In this document: positions 17,949-27,033 of the stretch, piece after piece | Position numbering within the stretch: position 1 is the stretch's first letter | Layout of the letters: each line of letters opens with the position of its first letter | From: Aestuariivita boseongensis | Lineage (GTDB): Bacteria; Pseudomonadota; Alphaproteobacteria; Rhodobacterales; Rhodobacteraceae | Direction: 5' to 3' | DNA: 61,136 nt | Assembly: GCF_001262635.1 (NCBI RefSeq) | Contig: NZ_JXYH01000020.1 | Span: 1 to 61,136, forward strand | Program-made: the position numbers and the translations under genes | The notes under the pieces: generated by a model | The model's database searches: none | The model's input: only the letters and a program-made list of their open reading frames with translations | What the model was told of the DNA's origin: nothing

Positions 17949-19319
17949 ATGAGCGAGTGGCAAAAATCCGATTGGCGCAAAAAGCCCCGGGTGCAGATGC
18001 CTGACTATACCGACGCGGCGCTTCTTGCCGAGGTGGAAGGTCAGCTGTCCAAATATCCGCCGCTCGTCTTTGCAGGCGAAGCGCGGCGGCTGAAGTCGCA
18101 GCTGGGCGAAGCCTCGCGGGGGGAGGCGTTTCTGCTGCAGGGCGGCGATTGCGCGGAAAGCTTTGAGCAGTTCAGCGCGGACGCCATTCGCGACACCTTC
18201 AAGGTGATGCTGCAGATGGCGATGGTGCTGACCTATGGCGCCAAGGTGCCGGTGATCAAGGTGGGCCGCATGGCGGGCCAATTCGCCAAGCCGCGCAGCG
18301 CGCCGACCGAGACCGTGAATGGCGTGGAACTGCCCAGCTATCGCGGCGATATCATCAACGAATTGGCTTTCACGCCCGAGGCGCGCATTCCCGACCCGCG
18401 CAAGATGCTTCAGGCCTATACCCAGGCCGCGGCCACGCTGAACCTGCTGCGCGCGTTCTCCACGGGCGGTTTTGCCGATATGAGCCGGGTGCATTCCTGG
18501 ACGTTGGGTTATACCGACAGCGAAAAGACCGAACGCTATCACGAGATTGCCAGCCGCATTCAGGACACCATCGACTTCATGGCCGCCGCCGGCATCACCG
18601 CCGACACGACCCATGAGTTTTCGACCGTCGAATTCTATACCAGCCATGAAAGCCTGCTGCTGGAATATGAAGAGGCGCTGACACGGCTTGACTCCACGTC
18701 TGGCAACTGGCTGGCGGGCTCGGGTCACATGATCTGGATCGGCGACCGCACCCGTCAGCCTGACGGGGCCCATGTGGAATTTGCCCGTGGCGTGCTGAAC
18801 CCGATTGGCCTGAAATGCGGGCCCTCGATGACCAGCGAAGACCTGAAGCTGCTGATGGCCAAGCTGAACCCGCAGAACGAAGCGGGTCGGCTGACGCTGA
18901 TTGCCCGTTTCGGGGCCGGTTCGGTGGGCGATCACCTGCCGCGCCTGATCAAGACCGTGCAGGAGGAAGGGGCCAATGTGCTTTGGACCTGCGATGCGAT
19001 GCATGGCAACACGATCAAATCCTCGACCGGGTACAAGACGCGGCCGTTCGAATCCGTCCTGCGTGAAGTGCGCGAGTTCTTCGAGGTCCACAGCGCCGAA
19101 GGCACCATTCCCGGCGGCGTCCATTTCGAAATGACGGGCCAGGACGTGACCGAATGCACCGGCGGCATCCACGCGGTCAGCGACGAGGATCTGTCCGACC
19201 GGTATCACACCGCCTGCGATCCGCGTCTGAATGCCAGCCAATCGCTGGAGCTGGCCTTCCTTGTGGCCGAAGAACTGACCCGCCGCCGCAACGACTCGCC
19301 CAACCGCGCGGTGGGCTAG
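17949..19319 (+). CDS. class II 3-deoxy-7-phosphoheptulonate (DAHP) synthase
   Basis: 456 residues from the ATG at 17949 ([13 protein letters not shown]), 8 bases after GGAGA; a frame start five codons upstream is possible. It condenses phosphoenolpyruvate and erythrose 4-phosphate at the entry of the shikimate pathway. The class II type is recognised by [12 protein letters not shown], the [13 protein letters not shown] segment, [22 protein letters not shown] and [10 protein letters not shown]. All are intact. The gene stands alone and ends at a clear hairpin. Confidence 0.96.
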   Translation: MSEWQKSDWRKKPRVQMPDYTDAALLAEVEGQLSKYPPLVFAGEARRLKSQLGEASRGEAFLLQGGDCAESFEQFSADAIRDTFKVMLQMAMVLTYGAKVPVIKVGRMAGQFAKPRSAPTETVNGVELPSYRGDIINELAFTPEARIPDPRKMLQAYTQAAATLNLLRAFSTGGFADMSRVHSWTLGYTDSEKTERYHEIASRIQDTIDFMAAAGITADTTHEFSTVEFYTSHESLLLEYEEALTRLDSTSGNWLAGSGHMIWIGDRTRQPDGAHVEFARGVLNPIGLKCGPSMTSEDLKLLMAKLNPQNEAGRLTLIARFGAGSVGDHLPRLIKTVQEEGANVLWTCDAMHGNTIKSSTGYKTRPFESVLREVREFFEVHSAEGTIPGGVHFEMTGQDVTECTGGIHAVSDEDLSDRYHTACDPRLNASQSLELAFLVAEELTRRRNDSPNRAVG

Positions 19320-19343
19320 GGCCTGCATTCCGTCGGTATTGCC

Positions 19344-19375
19344 AACCGCCCGCGCATCCCGGTGCGCGGGCGGTT
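19344..19375 (+). terminator. hairpin terminator after DAHP synthase
   Basis: AACCGCCCGCGC (19344-19355) pairs perfectly with GCGCGGGCGGTT (19364-19375), a 12-pair stem with an 8-base loop, 25 bases past the stop codon. The downstream T run is short (TTT), so termination may be partial. Confidence 0.7.
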
Positions 19376-19548
19376 TCGCGTCTGGATGTCACGTGGCGGC
19401 CCCGGCTCAACCGCAAATGGTTAACGAAAGCTGGACAAATGCGGCCTTTCCGTGAAAGCTGTCGCACAAAGAGCACGTGAACAGGCCTGTGAACAAGAAC
19501 CGCGCATTAAATGACGCGGGCAGGCCCAAGGGAACATAGGCAGGCACC

Positions 19549-20916
19549 ATGGCAGCAGAATTGGCTCAAGAACTCCGTCCCGCAACAGACCCCGGACCTT
19601 TGGTTCAGGCCGATCTGGCCACCGAAGATGTGGGGCTGGTCGATTTCGCGAAAAAGGCCGGGAAGAACATCTTTTCCGTGATCCCCGATGCGACACGCAC
19701 GCAGACCTATCTGAAGGGGCCTGCGAATATGCATTATGTCTGCGACCCGGAGATGGTCACCGATCTTCTGGCCGGTGTCGGGCGGCGCTTTCCCAAATCG
19801 CAATTCACCCATAACGTGATCGGCCCTGCGGTGGGTAATGGCATGATCCTGTCCGAAGGGCAGAAATGGAAAGACCAGCGCCATCGCTATGCCCCGCTTT
19901 TTGCCGCGCGCAACCTGCCGGTGCTGACCGCCCATTTCGCCCAGACGGGCGAGGAACTGGGCACGTTCTTCGCCAATGCAGGCGGCAAGGTCGATGTGGC
20001 CGATGCCGCGCAGGAGGCGACGCTGACCAATATCAGCCGGGTCATGTTTTCCGGCAATGAGGCGGTGTCGAAACAGGAAGTGCGCAACGCCATGCGCAGC
20101 TTTACCGATTACATCAGCTATATGTCGCTGTTCGATCTGATGGGGCTGCCGAAATGGGTGCCCCGGAAGAAATGGCTGAAAAGCAAGGAACCGATCCGCG
20201 CCCTGCGCAAACTGGCGCGGGATGTGATCGAAACCCGCCAGGCCAAGCGCCGGGAGGTGGCTGAAGATTTCCTCGACCTGCTGATCGAGGCGCTGGAAAG
20301 CGACCGCGAGGATATCGACACCACCGTCGATAACCTGCTGACCTTCGTGGCGGCGGGGTATGAGACCTCGGCCAATACGATCGCCTGGGGGCTTTACCTG
20401 CTGGCTATGCATCCCGACGCGCAAGCCGCGATCCGGCAGGAGGTGCTGAAAGCCTGCCCGTCAGGGCCCATTGCTTATGAAGATCTGCCGAAAATGCCGC
20501 TGTTGCAGGCTCATGTGAAGGAAACGCTGCGGCTGTATCCGGCGGGCGCGCTGTTCGCGCGCGACGCGACCGAGGAAACCACGATCAAGGATGTCACCTT
20601 CAAGAAGGGCGACGTGATCATGTTCCCGGTCTATTCGCTGCATCGCAATGAAAAGCTGTGGGAGGATGCGCAGGCCTATCGCCTGGACCGCTTCCTGAAC
20701 CAGACCTATCCGCGCGGGCAATATATCCCCTTCGGTGACGGGCCGCGCATCTGCATCGGCGCCCAATATGCCGAGGCCGAGATCATGGTGCTTCTGGCGT
20801 CGGTCCTGCGCAGGGTGGTCTTTACCATGTCAGACGCGCCCATGCCCGGGCTGAACCTGACCTTTACCATGCGCCCCGGCGGGCCGATCCTTCTGAACGC
20901 CATCGCGCAGGGCTGA
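19549..20916 (+). CDS. cytochrome P450
   Basis: 455 residues. Key P450 elements are present: the I-helix oxygen-binding motif AAGYETS (268-274), the K-helix ExxR in KETLR (324-328), and the haem loop FGDGPRICIG (395-404) with Cys402 as the ligand. The length and lack of a signal anchor indicate a soluble bacterial enzyme needing a separate ferredoxin and reductase, which are not encoded nearby. Substrate specificity cannot be read. It is followed on the same strand by a small unknown gene 226 bases away. Confidence 0.95.
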   Translation: MAAELAQELRPATDPGPLVQADLATEDVGLVDFAKKAGKNIFSVIPDATRTQTYLKGPANMHYVCDPEMVTDLLAGVGRRFPKSQFTHNVIGPAVGNGMILSEGQKWKDQRHRYAPLFAARNLPVLTAHFAQTGEELGTFFANAGGKVDVADAAQEATLTNISRVMFSGNEAVSKQEVRNAMRSFTDYISYMSLFDLMGLPKWVPRKKWLKSKEPIRALRKLARDVIETRQAKRREVAEDFLDLLIEALESDREDIDTTVDNLLTFVAAGYETSANTIAWGLYLLAMHPDAQAAIRQEVLKACPSGPIAYEDLPKMPLLQAHVKETLRLYPAGALFARDATEETTIKDVTFKKGDVIMFPVYSLHRNEKLWEDAQAYRLDRFLNQTYPRGQYIPFGDGPRICIGAQYAEAEIMVLLASVLRRVVFTMSDAPMPGLNLTFTMRPGGPILLNAIAQG

Positions 20917-21142
20917 TTGTTTCGGGTGGCGCAACAGCGCTGCCCGATTTGTCAGATTGTTTCACAAATCCGAATAACCCCCTGACGCGCGATGATAATC
21001 GTCGCGCGCAGGTCGGTGCGATTCCGGTAAATATTCACGCATTTGTCATCTTTCCGCCCGTTTCCGAACCTACCCCAGTGATCGGGGCAATTACCAGTTT
21101 GGCCTGCGGATCCGTCGGCAGCCTTTCGGTACGGAAAAAGGG

Positions 21143-21649
21143 ATGTCGGGAATGGCAACGGAATTGCTGGTCACAGCACAGTATGCGGAAGACGCGGACG
21201 CGATGTTCGAAAAGGCAAGCTCTTTTGCCGATATGATCGAGGTGACGCGCAAGATCTCGAGTTATGAAGGTCTGCCGGCCTTGCCCATGGTGCAGGGGCG
21301 CACCTATCGCACCAATGTGAAGGTCTTCGGCCTTCTGGAAACGAAAGACTATGCCATCCGCATCGACACGCTGTGCAAGACCATGCGCCGCATGCAGTCC
21401 AGTGAACACAGCGAAAAGGTCAAATCCTGGAAACACACTCTGGATGTGATGCCCCATGGCGAGGGCAGCATCTGGACCGACCGTGTCTGCATCGACGCGG
21501 GCTGGAGCACGCCCTTGCTGGTGCGCTATGCGCGCTTCATGTATCTGCACCGCCACACGCAGCGCGGCGCACAGTCAGTGACGGCGGTTATCCAGAAATC
21601 GCCCCGGATCTATCTGCCGGATGTGGCGGCCTTTCAGGCGCGCGACTGA
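21143..21649 (+). CDS. conserved hypothetical protein, possibly SRPBCC fold
   Basis: 168 residues starting MSGMATELLVTAQYAEDADAMF; a second ATG three codons later is equally plausible because the GGAAAAAGGG tract serves either. The middle (MVQGRTYRTNVKVFGLLETKDYAIRIDTL) and the end (WSTPLLVRYARFMYLHRHTQRG) loosely recall START/SRPBCC ligand-binding proteins, with alternating beta strands and a long C-terminal helix. No catalytic motif, signal peptide or membrane segment is apparent. It ends at a convincing terminator. Function unknown. Confidence 0.65.
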   Translation: MSGMATELLVTAQYAEDADAMFEKASSFADMIEVTRKISSYEGLPALPMVQGRTYRTNVKVFGLLETKDYAIRIDTLCKTMRRMQSSEHSEKVKSWKHTLDVMPHGEGSIWTDRVCIDAGWSTPLLVRYARFMYLHRHTQRGAQSVTAVIQKSPRIYLPDVAAFQARD

Positions 21650-21655
21650 ATGAAG

Positions 21656-21689
21656 AACGCGCTGTAAACCACTTGCAGCGCGTTATTTT
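21656..21689 (+). terminator. intrinsic terminator
   Basis: AACGCGCTG (21656-21664) pairs with CAGCGCGTT (21676-21684) across an 11-base loop and is followed by ATTTT. It starts 6 bases after the stop of the small unknown gene and overlaps the stop codon of the convergent DUF502 gene. Confidence 0.75.
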
Positions 21690-22366
21690 CCGGTGATCTG
21701 CACCGGCTCTTTCCCGTTGGGGTAAACCAGCCCGGCCGAGATCACCAGCTTGGCGGCTTCCTCGATCGACATGTCCAGCTCGATCACGTCATCCTTGGGA
21801 AAGAACAGCAGAAAGCCCGAAGTCGGGTTGGGCGTGGTGGGCACAAAGACCGACACCATGCCACTGTCGACCCCTGTGCGCGCGGCCACCTCGCCCTTGG
21901 TATCGGTCGAGATAAAGCCAATCGCCCAGATGCCCCGGCGGGGATATTCGATCAGGCAGGCTTTCTCAAACGACCGTTCGGATTGGGCGAAGACCGTCTC
22001 GGCGATTTGCTTGATCCCGGAATAGATCGACCGCACCACCGGTGTGCGTTCCACCAGGCTTTCCGCCCAGCGGATCAGCGATCGGCCCAGAAGGCCCTTG
22101 GCCACCCAGCCGACGATGATCGTGAAGATCAGGAAGATGATCACGCCCACGCCGCGCAGGTTGATGCCGATATATTGCTCGGGCCGCAGGTGATAGGGCA
22201 CCAGCGGCAGCACAAACCCGTCGATCCAGCCCACGACCGTCCAGATCAGCCAGATCGTCAGGCCGATCGGGGCAATCACGATAAGACCGGTCAGGAAAGA
22301 GGCACGCAAACCGCCGAACAATCCGGTGCGGCGCGGGGGGTCGTTTTCGTCAAATGGGGTGGTCAT
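21683..22366 (-). CDS. DUF502-family membrane protein
   Basis: 227 residues. Two strong transmembrane helices (FLTGLIVIAPIGLTIWLIWTVV and VGVIIFLIFTIIVGWVA) are followed by a soluble domain containing RTPVVRSIYSGIKQIAETVF and VPTTPNPTSGFLLFFPKDDVIELDMS, the hallmark of DUF502. Related plant proteins are membrane-associated; bacterial function is unknown. The gene lies downstream of psuG on the same strand with an 86-base gap. Confidence 0.88.
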   Translation of the reverse strand: MTTPFDENDPPRRTGLFGGLRASFLTGLIVIAPIGLTIWLIWTVVGWIDGFVLPLVPYHLRPEQYIGINLRGVGVIIFLIFTIIVGWVAKGLLGRSLIRWAESLVERTPVVRSIYSGIKQIAETVFAQSERSFEKACLIEYPRRGIWAIGFISTDTKGEVAARTGVDSGMVSVFVPTTPNPTSGFLLFFPKDDVIELDMSIEEAAKLVISAGLVYPNGKEPVQITGK

Positions 22367-22452
22367 CAGGCATCCAGAAGCACTTCGATCTGGAACCTAG
22401 GGATTTATTCAGGCGGCTACAATGGCGCTTGCGTCGCAGGCTGCATGGAATC

Positions 22453-23361
22453 TCAGCTTTTGCCCAAGGCTTGGGCAATTCGCGCAGCCAGCCATGCGTT
22501 GTGGCGTACCAGCGCGATATTGGCGGTCAGCGACCGGCCTTCGGTCAGCTCGAAAATCCGCTGCAGCAGATAGGGCGTGACCGCCTTGCCGGTGATCCCG
22601 TGGCGATCCGCATCCGCCTGCGCCTTGGCGATGATCGGGGCCAGGGTGGCGGCGGAAATCTCATCGGCTTCAGGGATCGGATTGGCCACAAGCTGCCCGC
22701 CGGGCAGGCCCAGGGCGGCGCGCATCCGGTGGGCATCGGCGATCTGCTGCGGATCATCCATGCGCAACGGCGCGGGCAGGCCCGAGCGGCGCGACCAGAA
22801 GGCGGGAAACTCATCCTGACCCACGGCGATGACCGGCACGCCCAGGGTTTCCAGCACCTCAAGCGTTTTGGGCAGATCAAGAATGGCCTTGGCCCCTGCG
22901 GCTACCACGGTGACCGGGGTTTGCGCCAGTTCCTGCAGATCGGCCGAGATGTCAAAGCTGCTCTCGGCCCCCTGATGCACGCCGCCGATCCCGCCGGTGG
23001 CGAAAACGGCGATGCCTGCCGCATGTGCGGCGATCATGGTGGCGGCCACGGTTGTCGCCCCGGTGCCGCCCGTGGCCATGCAGGCGGCCATATCGGCACG
23101 GCTTAACTTGGCGACGCCCTTCGATTGCCCCAGCGCGTCAAGCTGCCCGTCGCTGAGCCCGATATGCAGATGGCCGCCGATCACCGCGATTGTGGCGGGC
23201 GTGGCCCCTTCGGCGCGGATATCGGCCTCCACCTGCCGGGCGACCTCCACGTTTTGGGGATAGGGCATGCCATGGGTGATGATCGTGCTTTCCAGCGCGA
23301 CGATGGGGGTGGCATTGGCGCGGGCAGCCTCAACCTCTGCCGAAAAGGTCATGGGGATCAC
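22453..23361 (-). CDS. psuG: pseudouridine-5'-phosphate glycosidase
   Basis: 302 residues. It cleaves the C-C glycosidic bond of pseudouridine 5'-phosphate to uracil and ribose 5-phosphate. Family signatures are IVALESTIITHGMPYPQN at the N-terminus, AVIGGHLHIGLSDGQLDAL, TGGTGATTVAATMIAA, FATGGIGGVHQGAESSFDISADL and NPIPEADEI. Length is normal. It overlaps the upstream PfkB-family kinase gene by 4 bases (ATGA), giving the two-step pseudouridine degradation pathway as one operon. A role in salvage of modified-RNA breakdown products follows from family knowledge. Confidence 0.95.
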   Translation of the reverse strand: MIPMTFSAEVEAARANATPIVALESTIITHGMPYPQNVEVARQVEADIRAEGATPATIAVIGGHLHIGLSDGQLDALGQSKGVAKLSRADMAACMATGGTGATTVAATMIAAHAAGIAVFATGGIGGVHQGAESSFDISADLQELAQTPVTVVAAGAKAILDLPKTLEVLETLGVPVIAVGQDEFPAFWSRRSGLPAPLRMDDPQQIADAHRMRAALGLPGGQLVANPIPEADEISAATLAPIIAKAQADADRHGITGKAVTPYLLQRIFELTEGRSLTANIALVRHNAWLAARIAQALGKS

Positions 23362-24254
23362 AGCGGTGTTTCTCCTGAGACATAGGTGGCCGCGGCGTGC
23401 AGGGCCTGGGACAGCGCCGCGTCGCGATCCGCGCCACGGGCTTCAGCCGCGATATGGGCGGCCATGAACGTGTCGCCCGCGCCGGTGACACGGGTGACCA
23501 GCACTTCGGGCGGGGTCCGGGTGATCAGCGCGGCCCCGGCGCTGCCTTCACTGGCGGATTTGCCGCCATCGGTGACCAGCACCCGCCGCGCGCCGCGATC
23601 CAGAAGGCCCTGCGCGGCCTCGGCCGAACTCGAAAATTCCCTCTGGCAGAGGATCCCGGCCTCTTCCAGGTTCACGTAAAGCGTGCCGCGCGCGTGGTTC
23701 ACGAAGGGCAAAAGCCGCTCGGCCTTGCCGGGGGAGGCCGGGGCCACCCGCAGATCGGCAAGCGCAAAGGCGGGATCCTGCGCGATCTCTTCCAGAAGCG
23801 TCAGGGTCAGGTTGCCGTCGAGCGCGACGAAACCCTCAAAGGGCGCATTGGCGGTGCCCAAAGGCCCATGATGCAGCGCGCGCAGGATCTTGGCCCCGGC
23901 GGCTTCCAGCGAATGCGCGTCGGCAATCGCCGCGATCAGCCCGTTCGCGCCTTCGACCGCCATATAGCGATCGGTCGGCAGATCGTCCGAGCGATAGACA
24001 TGGTCCACATCCATCCCCAGACGCGCGCAGGCTGCGACCAGTTCGGCCCCTTCCTCGTCCTGGCCGATGGCGGTCAGAAGGGTGGGGCGCATCCCGAAAC
24101 GCGCCAGCGTCATCGCGATATTCATGGCCACACCGCCCGGCAGGCGGGTGATCCGCCCCGGCACGTCCGATCCCTGCCGCATATGGCTGGCGGCCCGGCC
24201 GATGATGTCCCACAGGACCGATCCGATACACAGAATGGGAGGCGATTGCGTCAT
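23358..24254 (-). CDS. PfkB-family carbohydrate kinase, probable pseudouridine kinase
   Basis: 298 residues. PfkB features are the N-terminal PPILCIGSVLWDII, the glycine-rich RLPGGVAMNIAMTLARFG, and the active-site signature VTGAGDTFMAAHIA near the C-terminus with the catalytic Asp. Sequence alone does not separate pseudouridine kinase from other PfkB sugar kinases. The 4-base overlap with psuG makes pseudouridine phosphorylation to pseudouridine 5'-phosphate the most likely reaction (psuK role). Confidence 0.87.
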   Translation of the reverse strand: MTQSPPILCIGSVLWDIIGRAASHMRQGSDVPGRITRLPGGVAMNIAMTLARFGMRPTLLTAIGQDEEGAELVAACARLGMDVDHVYRSDDLPTDRYMAVEGANGLIAAIADAHSLEAAGAKILRALHHGPLGTANAPFEGFVALDGNLTLTLLEEIAQDPAFALADLRVAPASPGKAERLLPFVNHARGTLYVNLEEAGILCQREFSSSAEAAQGLLDRGARRVLVTDGGKSASEGSAGAALITRTPPEVLVTRVTGAGDTFMAAHIAAEARGADRDAALSQALHAAATYVSGETPL

Positions 24255-24291
24255 GGCCCGTTATTGGCCGCAATGGCGCGCGCGCGCAAGA

Positions 24292-25104
24292 TCAAGGCAT
24301 GCGGAATGTCAGCGCGGCCCAAAGCGTTTCCCACACGTCATCCGCGTCTTCCGGGGCCTCGCGCAGGACCACGGCATCCAGCAGGTATTCATGCCCCGGT
24401 TTCACGGCGATCCGGGCCCGGCCCGCCGCATCGGTGCGCGTCAGGCTGACGGTGACGGTGCCATCGGGCGCACGCTCAAAGATTTCGACCTGCGCATCGC
24501 CGCGCGGTTCGCCCTGATAGAACAGCTGAACCGGAAACCCGCCCGCCAGCGCATCGGTATAGGGGTTGGCCAGCGCCACGAATTCCGTCTCAAGCCCCAG
24601 CACGCGGTCGGATCCTTCCGCCTTGCCCACGCCCACCAGCGCCTTGGCATGGCGGGTATAGCGTTCGGAAAACCCGGTCTCGGGCAGGTCGCGGGCCATG
24701 TGGCGGGCGCGGATGTCGGGAAAATCCTTGTGATCGGCGAAGGCCTGGAATTTCTCCCATTCCTTGTAGGTGATCGAGGAGGGTGCGGTTTCATGCGCAA
24801 TCACCAAAAGCCCGTCACCCGGCACCGGCATGTCCAGCACCGGGATATTGCCCATCCGGGGCGACAGCGCCTCGACCCGGTCGCCCAGAACCATGTCGAA
24901 CCGCTTTGACCGGCGGTCGAAAAAGCCCAGGTTGATCCCGGTGAAGTTTTCGCCATTCTTGAACTGCGCCACCAGATTTTCATTGGCTGACAGTTGATAT
25001 CTGTCTGGTGCGATCCAGAATTCATGGGCAAGAACGGGCGGTGGCGCCAGTGCGACGGCAAGCGCGGCAAGGATACGGGGACGGAAAATGCTGAAACGGA
25101 TCAT
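24292..25104 (-). CDS. DUF4198-family periplasmic protein
   Basis: 270 residues from the ATG at 25104 (MIRFSIFRPRILAALAVALA), an N-terminal signal peptide ending near VLAHEF. The start HEFWIAPDRYQLSANENLVAQFKNGENF and the Ig-like C-terminal part (TRTDAAGRARIAVKPGHEYLLDAVVLRE) match DUF4198 proteins, which are often linked to metal (nickel or cobalt) uptake. The mature N-terminus begins with His, a possible metal ligand. The divergent HupE-type gene shares its start region, supporting a metal-transport pair. A longer frame upstream was rejected because the signal peptide defines the start. Confidence 0.82.
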   Translation of the reverse strand: MIRFSIFRPRILAALAVALAPPPVLAHEFWIAPDRYQLSANENLVAQFKNGENFTGINLGFFDRRSKRFDMVLGDRVEALSPRMGNIPVLDMPVPGDGLLVIAHETAPSSITYKEWEKFQAFADHKDFPDIRARHMARDLPETGFSERYTRHAKALVGVGKAEGSDRVLGLETEFVALANPYTDALAGGFPVQLFYQGEPRGDAQVEIFERAPDGTVTVSLTRTDAAGRARIAVKPGHEYLLDAVVLREAPEDADDVWETLWAALTFRMP

Positions 25105-26227
25105 GCGGGAAAAGCTGCGCTTTGTGGCGGTGGTGTCAAGCCTCTGGATGGTTTTTTGCGCCTCGATCGCGCTGGCCCATGAGGTCACGCCCACCATCGG
25201 CGATTTCCGCGTTCAGGATGGCCGGATCGAGATGGAACTGCGCCTGAATGCCGAGGCCTTCGTGGCGGGCATCGACCTTGACGGCATGGCAGACACCAAT
25301 GACAGTGACCAGTCCGATGTGTATGACGACCTGCGCGCGCTGGAGCCCGAGGCGCTTGAGCCGCGCCTGCGCGCCTTCATGGAAAGCTGGCTGCCCCGGA
25401 TCGGGATGGACGCCAATGGGCCGGTCACGCTGCAACTGGATGGCGTGACGGTCGATCCCGTGGGCAATGTCGATCTGCCGCGCCCGTCCTTCCTGCGGCT
25501 GAGTGGCGATCTGCCGGATGGCGCGCGGGTGATGGTCTTTACCTGGCCCGACGGCGCCGGCGACATGGTGCTGCGCCAGATGGGGGTGGAAGAACCGTTT
25601 ACGGGATACCTGGAAGGCGGCCAAAGCTCGGACGCGATCCCGCTGTCGGGCGGCGGGGCGCGGGGAGGTTGGCAAACATTCGTCGATTACATCCCCGTGG
25701 GGTTCGACCATATCCTGCCCAAGGGGCTGGATCATATCCTGTTCGTTTTGGGATTGTTCTTTCTCAGCACCCGGCTGAGGCCCCTGATCTGGCAGGTCAG
25801 CGCCTTTACCCTGGCCCACACGGTCACGCTGGCGCTGGGGGCGCTGGGGATCGTGAACGTGCCCGGGTTGGTTGTGGAGCCGCTGATTGCCGCCTCCATC
25901 GTCTATGTCGCGGTGGAGAACCTGTTTGCCAGGGGCCTGAACCCGTGGCGGCCGGTGGTGATCTTTGGCTTTGGCCTGCTGCACGGGCTGGGCTTTGCCA
26001 GCGTGCTGGGGGAATTCGGTCTGCCCGCGGGGCAATTCGTGCCTGCGCTGATCGGTTTTAACGTTGGGGTCGAACTGGGCCAGCTGACGGTGATCGCGCT
26101 GGCGTTCCTGGCGGTCGGATACTGGTTTGGCCAGAAAGACTGGTACCGCGCGCGCATCGCCATGCCCGCATCGGTGGTGATTGCCTGTGTCGGGGCCTAT
26201 TGGTTCGTGGAGCGTGTGTTCCTGTAG
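25088..26227 (+). CDS. HupE/UreJ-family membrane protein with periplasmic N-terminal domain
   Basis: 379 residues. A signal peptide (LRFVAVVSSLWMVFCASIALAHE) precedes a periplasmic domain of about 170 residues. Then come about six transmembrane helices with HupE/UreJ motifs: VGFDHILPKGLDHILFVLGL, FTLAHTVTLALG, FGLLHGLGFAS and FNVGVELGQL, rich in the His/Asp pairs thought to carry nickel or cobalt. Metal uptake is a family-level inference. The start may be 25088 or 25103; either overlaps the start of the divergent DUF4198 gene, so promoters must lie inside the neighbouring coding region. Confidence 0.87.
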   Translation: MLKRIMREKLRFVAVVSSLWMVFCASIALAHEVTPTIGDFRVQDGRIEMELRLNAEAFVAGIDLDGMADTNDSDQSDVYDDLRALEPEALEPRLRAFMESWLPRIGMDANGPVTLQLDGVTVDPVGNVDLPRPSFLRLSGDLPDGARVMVFTWPDGAGDMVLRQMGVEEPFTGYLEGGQSSDAIPLSGGGARGGWQTFVDYIPVGFDHILPKGLDHILFVLGLFFLSTRLRPLIWQVSAFTLAHTVTLALGALGIVNVPGLVVEPLIAASIVYVAVENLFARGLNPWRPVVIFGFGLLHGLGFASVLGEFGLPAGQFVPALIGFNVGVELGQLTVIALAFLAVGYWFGQKDWYRARIAMPASVVIACVGAYWFVERVFL

Positions 26228-26230
26228 GGG

Positions 26231-26277
26231 CCGTTTTCTTGGAAAGAAAACGGTCCGGAACCTTTCCAAGGTTCCGG
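26231..26277. terminator. tandem hairpins between convergent genes
   Basis: Two hairpins with 10-pair perfect stems and 3-base loops: 26231-26253 (CCGTTTTCTT/AAGAAAACGG) and 26255-26277 (CCGGAACCTT/AAGGTTCCGG). They exactly fill the space between the HupE-type stop and the stop of the convergent ThiE-like gene, so they probably serve as a bidirectional terminator. Confidence 0.75.
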
Positions 26278-26898
26278 TCAGCCCAGAGGGGCCAGCAAGC
26301 GCCCCAACTCTCCGGCGGGGTCTGCGTCGCACCAGATCTCATCGCCGATGCCGAAGAAATCGGTGCATGCGGCCAGCCGCTCCACCAGCGCGATATCCAG
26401 CGCGCCTTCGGCCACAACCGGCAGCTCAATCATCTCGGTCCACCATTCGAACAGCTCCGGCTCGGCCACGCTGCCATCGCCCAGGGCGCTTTGGCCCACC
26501 GGTCCGAAGCTTACGTAATCGGCGCCCGCTTCGCCGGCGGTCATCCCGTCATGGCGTGAGGTGCCGCAGAAACTGCCCACGATCGCATCGGGCCCAAGCG
26601 CCTTGCGCGCGGCGCGCACGGGCTTTGCGCCATCGCTCAGATGCACACCGTCCAGCCCGAGCCTTTCGGCCAGCACCACGTGATCGGTGATCACCAGCGC
26701 CACGTCGCGCGCGTGGGCCACCTGGCGGCAAACATCCGCCGCGCGCGCGATCCGGTCTTCGTCGCGGGTGGCAAGGTCCAGCCGGATGCAGGCGATCTCA
26801 TGCGCATCCAGAACGCGGGCAAGCTGGTCGGAAAAGCTGCTCAGCTCAAACTCCTGGGGGGTGATCAGGTAAATCTGTGGCTGCTCGGGCGTGTCCAT
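26278..26898 (-). CDS. divergent ThiE-like (thiamine phosphate synthase family) protein
   Basis: 206 residues with a TIM-barrel pattern similar to ThiE: IYLITPQEFE at the first strand, LGLDGVHLSDG, VGSFCGTSRHDGMTAGEAGADYVSFGPVG, and LPVVAEGALDI at the phosphate-binding end. In genuine ThiE the segment after GADY-x-x-x-GP contains a Thr-Lys pair for pyrophosphate; here it reads VGQSALGDGS and lacks both. No other thiamine gene is nearby. It may be an inactive or repurposed paralogue. The fold call is fairly sure; the activity is doubtful. Confidence 0.75.
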   Translation of the reverse strand: MDTPEQPQIYLITPQEFELSSFSDQLARVLDAHEIACIRLDLATRDEDRIARAADVCRQVAHARDVALVITDHVVLAERLGLDGVHLSDGAKPVRAARKALGPDAIVGSFCGTSRHDGMTAGEAGADYVSFGPVGQSALGDGSVAEPELFEWWTEMIELPVVAEGALDIALVERLAACTDFFGIGDEIWCDADPAGELGRLLAPLG

Positions 26899-27033
26899 CG
26901 CGTGCCGTCCTTTTGTCTTTCGTCTTGCTCATAGACCATTGCCCGCGCAATGAAAATGCCCCTGGCTGTGCTCTTGCGCTTGGGCCGCGCGCCGCTTAGA
27001 CCCGCGCGCAACCTGCCACAGAAGGAGGCGCGC

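Noticed and set aside
17841-19328. 495-codon frame antisense to class II DAHP synthase
   Set aside because: Entirely opposite a well-supported gene, without domains.
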